This document shows, piece by piece, positions 58,253 to 64,000 of a DNA stretch of 64,000 bases. The notes beneath the pieces were generated by a model that was not told the origin of the DNA, searched no databases, and saw nothing but the letters and a program-made list of their open reading frames with translations. Each line of letters opens with the position of its first letter. Position 1 is the stretch's first letter. A program made the translations under genes and the position numbers. The stretch lies in assembly GCF_018118585.1 (NCBI RefSeq), contig NZ_CP069421.1:2976001-3040000 (forward strand). The letters are read 5' to 3'. The stretch is from Aristaeella lactis (GTDB lineage: Bacteria > Bacillota > Clostridia > Christensenellales > Aristaeellaceae).

Positions 58253-58759
58253 ATGAAGAAACTGGTAGTACTGATCCTGGCCCTGTGCATGCTGTGCTCT
58301 GCTGCTTTTGCTGCTGACCTGAATTGGTCCGACGTTGAAGAAGCTGCTTCCCAGATCGCCGGCGAGTTCAAGACCTTTGACGAAATCAGCGTCAAGATCT
58401 GGATCCCCGACACTCTGCAGGCTGTTGAGCTGAGCGATGACGACCGTGAAAACGGCTACATTGGATATTTCGCTGACGAGAACTCTGCTGTTGCTGTTCA
58501 GTATGTCGATATGAACGGCATGAGCCTGGAAGAATACGAAGCTGCGCTGAAGGAAGACGCAGAAGTTTCCGAAATCGAAGCCGGCACCGTAAACGGCCTG
58601 CCTGCTCTGAGCTACATGCTCAAGGAAAAGGATGTTGCCTGCGTGGCTTTCACCACTGAAATGGGTTATATCCTGGAAGTCACTTGCGGCAAGCTGTCTG
58701 ATGAAAACCTTTCTTCTGTTGTTGCTTATATCGTCAGCTCCATCCAGTCCGCCAAATAA
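58253..58759 (+). CDS. Small secreted protein, paralogue 1 (168 aa)
   Basis: The signal peptide is KKLVVLILALCMLCSAAFAA. The mature part, acidic and without enzymatic motifs, begins LNWSDVEEAASQIAGEF. It shares its plan with the next protein: W-x-D-V-E-E, an I-W-I-P or M-Y-I-P motif, then VNGLPALSYML against LNGRNALSYDL. ATG 58253 follows GAGGAACC. Lies under the LytTR-type promoter. Function unknown. Confidence 0.8.
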   Translation: MKKLVVLILALCMLCSAAFAADLNWSDVEEAASQIAGEFKTFDEISVKIWIPDTLQAVELSDDDRENGYIGYFADENSAVAVQYVDMNGMSLEEYEAALKEDAEVSEIEAGTVNGLPALSYMLKEKDVACVAFTTEMGYILEVTCGKLSDENLSSVVAYIVSSIQSAK

Positions 58760-58796
58760 AAAACAAGATTCATAAAGGAAAGAAGAGGAAAAACCT

Positions 58797-59324
58797 ATGA
58801 AGAAGCTGTTTGCCCTGCTCCTGGCCCTGTGCCTGATGCTGTGCGCCTGCGCGTACGCCGAAGAAACCAATGAAATCAACTGGGCCGATGTTGAAGAAAA
58901 GGCCGCCCAGATCGAAGGTCAGTTTGCTCCGATCGCCGATCTCGGCGTCATGATGTACATCCCTTCCATCTTCGGAAGCGTGGAAGTTTCTGACGAGCAG
59001 AAGGCTGCCGGCGTGATCGCCCTGCTGAGCACCGCCGACGGTGCCGGCCGTATCTCCTTCACCTATCAGGACCTGGGCGAAATGGACGGCGATGCTTTTG
59101 TGGCTGAGCTGGAAAAAGCCGGTGCCACAGACATTGAAGTGGCTGTCCTGAACGGCCGTAATGCCCTGTCCTATGACCTGGTTGTGAACGGCGTGAAGTC
59201 CTCCAACGTGGTTATCGATGTGGACGAGACCAAGATCCTGACCATCAGCTTTGCTCCCATGGACGATGAAGGCTTTGCTGAACTGGCCGGCATCCTGACC
59301 GCTTCCATCCAGGACGCTCAGTAA
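58797..59324 (+). CDS. Small secreted protein, paralogue 2 (175 aa)
   Basis: Tandem duplicate of the previous gene. The signal peptide KKLFALLLALCLMLCACAYA ends with Cys residues but no clear lipobox; EINWADVEEKAAQIEGQF begins the shared domain. The middle differs (STADGAGRISFTYQDLGEM against the Tyr-rich segment of copy 1). AAAGAAGAGG precedes the ATG. The 37-base gap suggests cotranscription. Function unknown. Confidence 0.8.
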   Translation: MKKLFALLLALCLMLCACAYAEETNEINWADVEEKAAQIEGQFAPIADLGVMMYIPSIFGSVEVSDEQKAAGVIALLSTADGAGRISFTYQDLGEMDGDAFVAELEKAGATDIEVAVLNGRNALSYDLVVNGVKSSNVVIDVDETKILTISFAPMDDEGFAELAGILTASIQDAQ

Positions 59325-59341
59325 TTTACAGCTTATACAGC

Positions 59342-59376
59342 CAGGACGTACCGAAGACACGGTACGTCCTGTTTTA
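59342..59376 (+). terminator. Terminator of the secreted paralogue pair
   Basis: CAGGACGTACCG, loop AAGACA, CGGTACGTCCTG, then TTTTATT. Confidence 0.9.
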
Positions 59377-59438
59377 TTGCAATGAATGGCTAAAACCGGT
59401 ATAATACACGGGAAAAGATGGACAGGAGGAAAACCTGC

Positions 59439-60260
59439 ATGAAGATTTCCGCGGCACTGAAAGACGCGTTCCGGGTATATTTCGACCGCTTCGGGGCAAC
59501 CGTGAAATTCCTGGTTGTGGAGGCCTGCATTACGCTGGCTGCCGTTACCCCGCTGCTGTTCCTGACGGATGACAAGCTGAAGATGCTTGCGCTGCTGGCG
59601 GTTCCTTTCTGGATCCTGCTGGTTTTCTGGGCGCGGGTGAACGCGGCAGATGCCATGCGGGATGCTTTTGGTGAAGGCAGCCTGTTCAGCTACCGGCTGG
59701 TGGATCCTTCCTCCTATGGGAAGAAGCTGCTTTACGGGCTGAAGCGTGCCCTGATGCTGCTGTTCTGGGCAGCTCCGCTGATCGCCTGTGTGGTGATCGT
59801 CCGGATCCACATGGCAGGCACAACGGACGGCATTACCGTAATGCGTATGATCAAGAGTTTCGGCGGCGGGGAGCTGATGACAGGTATCCTGTACCTGATC
59901 CTGATCCTTGTGGCAGCGCTGCTCCTGCTGGCTTTCGGATGCGCCTTCCACAGCGGTGACCGGCACGCGTTTGTCCGGAATAATCCAAAACTGGTAAAGG
60001 GACATCATGGAAAGATCGTGCTTTGCTGGCTGAGTTCCCTGATTGCCCTGCTGCCGATCATTATCGCGATCGTTGCGGTGATCATCCGTTACCTGCCGGC
60101 ACTGAAGAACCTGAACGCCATTATCACAAATACAATGTCCCTGCCGTCCCTCAGGGGAACCCTGATCATTCTTGCGGTTGGCGCGATCCTGACGATCCCG
60201 CTGCTGCCGCTTCGTTCCCTGATCCCTGCTGCTTTTGTCAACGGCCTGGAGAAGGAGTAA
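59439..60260 (+). CDS. Integral membrane protein of unknown function, 273 aa
   Basis: About six hydrophobic helices (for example CITLAAVTPLLFLT, LLALLAVPFWILLVFWA, ILYLILILVAALLLLAFG, LSSLIALLPIIIAIVAVII) with short basic loops. No conserved polar motif identifies a transporter class. The ATG at 59439 lies 9 bases after AGGAGGA; the ATG at 59418 is upstream of that site. It precedes the rsuA-like gene by 10 bases, so it is probably in the same operon. Confidence 0.75.
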   Translation: MKISAALKDAFRVYFDRFGATVKFLVVEACITLAAVTPLLFLTDDKLKMLALLAVPFWILLVFWARVNAADAMRDAFGEGSLFSYRLVDPSSYGKKLLYGLKRALMLLFWAAPLIACVVIVRIHMAGTTDGITVMRMIKSFGGGELMTGILYLILILVAALLLLAFGCAFHSGDRHAFVRNNPKLVKGHHGKIVLCWLSSLIALLPIIIAIVAVIIRYLPALKNLNAIITNTMSLPSLRGTLIILAVGAILTIPLLPLRSLIPAAFVNGLEKE

Positions 60261-60270
60261 GAATACCGGT

Positions 60271-60993
60271 ATGAAGATGAGACTGGACCGCTGGCTGGCG
60301 ACGCTGTCTGTCGGCAGCCGGAGTGAAGTCAAACAATGGATCCGCGGCGGTCAGGCAGCGGTGAATGGGCGGGTCATCCGGGATCCCGCCCTTTCTTTTG
60401 AAACAGAGGAAGACAGCCTGGCGGTGAACGGAAAGCCCCTGGACGGACGGGTGGTCCGCCATGTGATGCTGCATAAGCCCGCCGGACTGCTGACTGCGGC
60501 CCGGGACGCGAAACAACCCACGGTGATGGACCTGCTGCCGCCGGTTTACCGGAGTATCGGCTGTATGCCTGTGGGCCGGCTGGATAAGGACACGACGGGA
60601 CTGCTGGTGCTGACCTGCGACGGGGAACTGAACCACCGGCTGCTGAGCCCCGGAAGGCATGTGGACAAGCGGTACCGGGCGCTGGTGGAAGGCGAACTGG
60701 AGCCGAAAGACATTGAAACCTTCGCGGCGGGTATGGACCTGGGAGACTTTACCGCACAGCCGGCGAAACTGACGATCCTGAAACCGTCCCTGGCAGAGGT
60801 GGTTATTTCTGAGGGAAAGTTCCACCAGGTAAAGCGGATGTTTTCCGCTGTGGGCCATGAGGTACTGGAGCTGCACCGCTGTGCTTTCGGTCCGCTGGAG
60901 CTGGATCCGGAACTGGCGGAAGGACAGTGGCGGGAACTGACAGACGAAGAGCTGAAAGCCCTGCGGGAGGCCGCAGGCATGGGGGACGCATGA
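60271..60993 (+). CDS. RsuA/RluB-family rRNA pseudouridine synthase
   Basis: A 240-residue enzyme that isomerises one uridine in 16S or 23S rRNA. The S4 RNA-binding domain comes first (MRLDRWLATLSVGSRSEVKQ), then the catalytic domain with the Asp in VGRLDKDTTGLLVLT and the HVDKRYRALVEG segment. It is short, as for RsuA (16S U516). ATG 60271 is preferred; 60277 is possible. Overlaps the methyltransferase gene by four bases (ATGA). Confidence 0.9.
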   Translation: MKMRLDRWLATLSVGSRSEVKQWIRGGQAAVNGRVIRDPALSFETEEDSLAVNGKPLDGRVVRHVMLHKPAGLLTAARDAKQPTVMDLLPPVYRSIGCMPVGRLDKDTTGLLVLTCDGELNHRLLSPGRHVDKRYRALVEGELEPKDIETFAAGMDLGDFTAQPAKLTILKPSLAEVVISEGKFHQVKRMFSAVGHEVLELHRCAFGPLELDPELAEGQWRELTDEELKALREAAGMGDA

Positions 60994-61592
60994 ACGATCA
61001 TTATTACACCCGGGTACCGCAGAGCGAATCAAAGCCTGTGGACTGCGCGTTTGCTTACCGGGGCCTGAACCTGACCTTCCGGACGGACGCGGGCGTGTTT
61101 TCCAAGGGAGAGGTGGATACCGGCACCCGGCTTTTGCTGGAAGCGCTGCCGGAGGATATGAAAGGCGATATCCTGGACCTGGGCTGCGGCTGGGGCGTGA
61201 TCGGGATCACCATTGCGCGGAAGTGGCCGGAAACCCGGGTCACCATGGCGGACGTGAACACCCGTGCGCTGGACCTGAGCCGGGACAACGCGAAACGGAA
61301 CAAGGCGGAAGTCACCTGCATCGAGAGCGACGGCATGGCTGCCGTGGAGGGAAAGACTTTTGACGCGGTGGTGACCAACCCGCCGATCCGGGCAGGGAAA
61401 CAGGTGATCTACAAGATGTTCGCGGATGCAGCAAAGAGCCTGAATCCCGGCGGGGCGCTGTATCTGGTGATCCGGAAACAGCAAGGCGCGGAAAGCTGCA
61501 TGAAGTACCTGAAGACTCTGTTTGACAGCGTTGAGAAGCTGGACAAATCAGGCGGATTCTGGATCCTGAAGGCTTCCGAACCAAAGGCATGA
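60990..61592 (+). CDS. RsmC-like class I rRNA/RNA methyltransferase
   Basis: A 200-residue SAM-dependent methyltransferase. SAM loop DILDLGCGWGVIGI, acidic strand end VTMADVN and the NPPI motif (VVTNPPIRAG) are typical of N2-guanine methyltransferases of the RsmC/YbxB group, in the one-domain Gram-positive form. The N-terminal half mentions TFRTDAGVFSKGEVDTGTRL, diagnostic for that group. Coupled to the pseudouridine synthase gene, both acting on rRNA. Confidence 0.88.
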   Translation: MNDHYYTRVPQSESKPVDCAFAYRGLNLTFRTDAGVFSKGEVDTGTRLLLEALPEDMKGDILDLGCGWGVIGITIARKWPETRVTMADVNTRALDLSRDNAKRNKAEVTCIESDGMAAVEGKTFDAVVTNPPIRAGKQVIYKMFADAAKSLNPGGALYLVIRKQQGAESCMKYLKTLFDSVEKLDKSGGFWILKASEPKA

Positions 61593-61601
61593 GATATCTG
61601 A

Positions 61602-61637
61602 ACGGACCCGGCTGATGAATACCGGATCCGTTTTTTT
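61602..61637 (+). terminator. Terminator of the rRNA-modification operon
   Basis: ACGGACCCGG pairs with CCGGATCCGT (one mismatch) around a 10-base loop, then seven T. Confidence 0.75.
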
Positions 61638-61729
61638 GTTCAAAGAACAGCAAGGCAGGAAATGATTCTGAACTGTGAACGGGTTATGATCTGTATGCGG
61701 CTGCAAAACCAGGGAAAGGAGGGATCAGC

Positions 61730-63022
61730 GTGTATAAGGAACAGATGCAGGAGATCATCGATTATATCGAAAACAATCTCCGCACGGAGATCACGGCGGC
61801 GGAGCTTGCGGATATCGCGGGATATTCCGTTTTTCATTTCTACCGGATCTTTCAGGGCGTAACGGGAATGCCGGTGATGCAGTATATCCTCAGGAGAAAA
61901 CTGCAGAACGCGATTTACGATATCGGCTCCGGGCGGAAAAAGACGGAGGCGGTCGCTGAATACGGCTTTGAAACGTATGCCGGATTCTACAAGGCCTTTG
62001 TGCGGGAACTGGGCTATACACCTGCTGATTACCTCCGTGAATTCAGGACGAAAAAACCATACAGAATCAACCTTTTACAGGAGGAGCATATCATGATGAG
62101 CCACCGGAAAATCCAGGAGATCCTGGCCTGCTGGGGCCTGGAGGATGAAACCGTCGCGGATGTGGTATATCCGGAAAGCGGAGCGATCAGCGATACCGCA
62201 AAGTATATCGGAACAGACTATGTGATCAAATATACAGGAAATCCTGGCAATGTGGCCAGGGCGATCCGCATCACCAAAGCACTGGAGAATGTCGGGCTGT
62301 ATGCGCCGGCCGTCGTGCCGACAAAGGACGGAAAAGAGTATGTGCAAAAAGGAGAACTGTATTTCTTCCTCACCCGGCGGGTGAAGGGAGAGCGCGTTCT
62401 TGCCAGCAAGGTTTACCTGGAAGATTTTGAGCAGAAAGGCCGGTTTATCGGCGAGATTATCGGCCAGCTGGATCTGGCGCTTCAGCAGATCGATGTGCCG
62501 GCGGATGAGGCGGATTCCTTTGCGGCAGTCCGGGACTGGGCACTTCCGGCATTGAAAGAAACGCTGTCCGCTGACAGCGCATTTACAGAGAATTATCTGC
62601 GGGCAATGGAGAGACTGTACGGTGCGCTGCCGCGGCAGATGATCCACAGGGATCCCAATCCGGGGAATATCATCGTCTCCGGAGATAAATGGGGGTTCAT
62701 TGACTTTGAGCTGAGCGAGCGAAATGTGAGAACATTTGATCCCTGCTATGCCGCAACGGCGATCCTGTCTGAAACCTTTGAGGAGGGGAATGAGACAAAA
62801 CTGGCCAGATGGACCGGGATCCTGAAAGAGATCCTGTACGGGTATGATTCCGTGGTGCGCCTGACCGCAGAGGAGAAAGAAGCTGTTCCGTACATGGTCC
62901 TGACCAACCAGCTGATCTCCACCGCCTGGTTTGCGGACAAGGACAGGTACCGGGACCAATATGAAACCAATCTCAAAATGACCCGGTGGATCATCCGGAA
63001 CTTTGATAAACTGAAGCTGTAA
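61730..63022 (+). CDS. AraC-type DNA-binding domain fused to an aminoglycoside-phosphotransferase-like kinase
   Basis: A 430-residue two-domain protein. Residues 1-108 form an AraC double helix-turn-helix at the N-terminus (ITAAELADIAGYSVFHFYRI, then VAEYGFETYAGFYKAFVREL, GYTPADYLR). Residues 125-430 form an APH/choline-kinase fold: Lys in YVIKYTG, Brenner motif IHRDPNPGNI (His306, Asp308) and metal Asp325 in FIDFE. All catalytic positions look intact. GTG 61730 follows GGAAAGGAGGG. The kinase may phosphorylate a small molecule, the DNA-binding part may respond to it; both are inference. Confidence 0.85.
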   Translation: MYKEQMQEIIDYIENNLRTEITAAELADIAGYSVFHFYRIFQGVTGMPVMQYILRRKLQNAIYDIGSGRKKTEAVAEYGFETYAGFYKAFVRELGYTPADYLREFRTKKPYRINLLQEEHIMMSHRKIQEILACWGLEDETVADVVYPESGAISDTAKYIGTDYVIKYTGNPGNVARAIRITKALENVGLYAPAVVPTKDGKEYVQKGELYFFLTRRVKGERVLASKVYLEDFEQKGRFIGEIIGQLDLALQQIDVPADEADSFAAVRDWALPALKETLSADSAFTENYLRAMERLYGALPRQMIHRDPNPGNIIVSGDKWGFIDFELSERNVRTFDPCYAATAILSETFEEGNETKLARWTGILKEILYGYDSVVRLTAEEKEAVPYMVLTNQLISTAWFADKDRYRDQYETNLKMTRWIIRNFDKLKL

Positions 63023-63040
63023 TTTCCGGGAGAAACAAGG

Positions 63041-63075
63041 AAACACCCCGTCTGTACGGACGGGGTGTTTCTTCC
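63041..63075 (+). terminator. Terminator after the AraC-kinase gene
   Basis: AAACACCCCGTC, loop TGTACG, GACGGGGTGTTT, then CTTCC. Confidence 0.8.
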
Positions 63076-63116
63076 GGATTAACGCGGAGGGACAGCCTGA
63101 AGGGCTCTTTCCCGTA

Positions 63117-63980
63117 TTATTCGTTTGCGCACAGCCCGGAATCGTAAAGAGTGGATTCAATAACACCGGTTTCCACGTTGACATCCACCACATAGATTCC
63201 GTCCTTTTCCACAAAATCCGGACGGGTGCCCGGAGTACTGCCGGTCTGCCCCTGACACAGGTTGAACCATACGGAAAAGACCGGTTTTTCGTCTTCAATA
63301 CCGTAATAGCATGTATCTTCATCAATGTTCCCGGTTTCCTGGAAGCATTTTAAGAGATTCATCTGATCATCGGTCAGGTTATATACAGAGGCTATGGCCT
63401 GACGGGCCAGTTCGATCATTTCCTTTTCTGTAAGCTTTGCTACGGAACGTGACTGATCAGCCTCTTCCTGCCGAAGCTTTGTGAGGGTATTGATTTCATC
63501 TTCTGAAGGCATTCCGTCACAGCGGTATTCCGCCTGATGCCTTTGGGCAATCTCCGCAGCAAGCGGATAATAATCGGGCTGATTGGGATCGCGATTATTC
63601 TTATCCCAGTCCAGCATTGCATTCAACTGCTCCACGCCCCAGGCATCCGCCTCAAATCCTCCGGCTGTGTCTTCACCGTCGCGACTCCAGATCGCAGTTG
63701 CTTTTCCGTCCTTTACGGTTACAGTGTACTCACCGAGAACATAGCGCAGGTTTTCAAGGCCTGCAAATGAGACAACGGTTTCCTGATCGGTCTGTTCAAC
63801 TTCTCTTACAAAATAGCTGCCCTGCATGGTGGATGTGATGCCATATGCTTTCTCAAGTTCCCGGCTTGCCAGAGTCATATCGTCCACTTTCCGGGAAAAG
63901 ATAAGACCTGCTGCCAGGGCGGTCACACTGACGCAGATGATTGCGGCGAGCAGAATAAACGTAGCAGATATTTTTTTCAC
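63117..63980 (-). CDS. Membrane-anchored or secreted protein of unknown function, 287 aa
   Basis: An N-terminal hydrophobic helix (ATFILLAAIICVSVTALAAGLIF) acts as anchor or signal. The rest is soluble, acidic and Gln/Asp-rich with a few Cys (RCDGMP, LKCFQETG, DTCYYG, LCANE). The segment FSVWFNL and IYVVDVNVETGVIEST at the end resemble PepSY-type strands, too weak to name a family. GTG 63980 follows AGGAGGAAAAG. It runs almost to the window edge; whatever precedes it is not visible. Confidence 0.68.
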   Translation of the reverse strand: MKKISATFILLAAIICVSVTALAAGLIFSRKVDDMTLASRELEKAYGITSTMQGSYFVREVEQTDQETVVSFAGLENLRYVLGEYTVTVKDGKATAIWSRDGEDTAGGFEADAWGVEQLNAMLDWDKNNRDPNQPDYYPLAAEIAQRHQAEYRCDGMPSEDEINTLTKLRQEEADQSRSVAKLTEKEMIELARQAIASVYNLTDDQMNLLKCFQETGNIDEDTCYYGIEDEKPVFSVWFNLCQGQTGSTPGTRPDFVEKDGIYVVDVNVETGVIESTLYDSGLCANE

Positions 63981-64000
63981 TGACTTTTCCTCCTTCTCAG

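Overview
The window reads as a chromosomal segment of an anaerobic, Gram-positive-type bacterium of the class Clostridia, probably an uncultured gut or rumen lineage. This rests on reverse rubrerythrin and rubredoxin, ribonuclease J, YlbF, MltG without an outer-membrane apparatus, an ECF-type QueT protein under a preQ1 riboswitch, LytTR and GHKL signalling, clostripain, many short secreted proteins and strong AGGAGG ribosome binding sites. Taxonomy below class level is inference. Most of the window is moderately GC-rich and tightly packed. About 24.4-33.2 kb is clearly AT-rich with foreign-looking codon use.

Layout. 1-5.8 kb: end of a sugar-type ABC binding protein, a ThrH-like phosphatase with rubredoxin, a TetM-like GTPase fused to a Rae1-like NYN nuclease, and rubrerythrin with a small membrane protein. 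5.8-14.2 kb: rpsB-tsf behind a structured leader, an MTA/SAH-nucleosidase-like protein, the NifU-like/GGGtGRT pair, an SDR with two phosphodiester-glycosidase-like proteins, and preQ1-controlled queT. 14.4-24.3 kb: DUF1846 protein, SRP RNA, glyA, RNase J, YlbF, MltG, U32 peptidase and VanW-type housekeeping genes, ending in tRNA-Leu(CAA).

24.4-33.1 kb is an island. It starts at the 3' end of tRNA-Leu and carries two further diverged copies of that 3' end (27365-27385 and 33106-33126), so it looks like two tandem insertions. The first holds an AIPR-type abortive-infection nuclease and a second putative nuclease. The second holds a zinc-ribbon-repeat protein with an embedded Vsr-like nuclease, then an operon of a Cys-rich protein, a DnaQ-BRCT exonuclease and a large protein with an RX5H (HEPN-like) motif. 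No integrase or transposase is visible. This is the best candidate for an undescribed, probably antiviral, system. A MerR regulator and a remnant of a phage replication module (35996-37313) follow.

37.4-51.7 kb: cysK, secreted proteins, a histone-H1-like protein, a folate/methionine operon (metF, a separate MetH reactivation protein, a MetH lacking that domain), a DEAD-box helicase, alanine dehydrogenase, a NUDIX hydrolase and an unusually short alanyl-tRNA synthetase. 51.8-64 kb: aconitase, and a LytTR/GHKL two-component system. The same tandem 20-21 bp box lies directly against the -35 of the divergent clostripain gene and of a pair of small secreted paralogues, which defines a likely local regulon. 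RsuA and RsmC-like RNA modification genes, an AraC-aminoglycoside-phosphotransferase-like fusion and a secreted protein close the window.

All functional assignments come from reading translated sequence and motifs; no database search was run.
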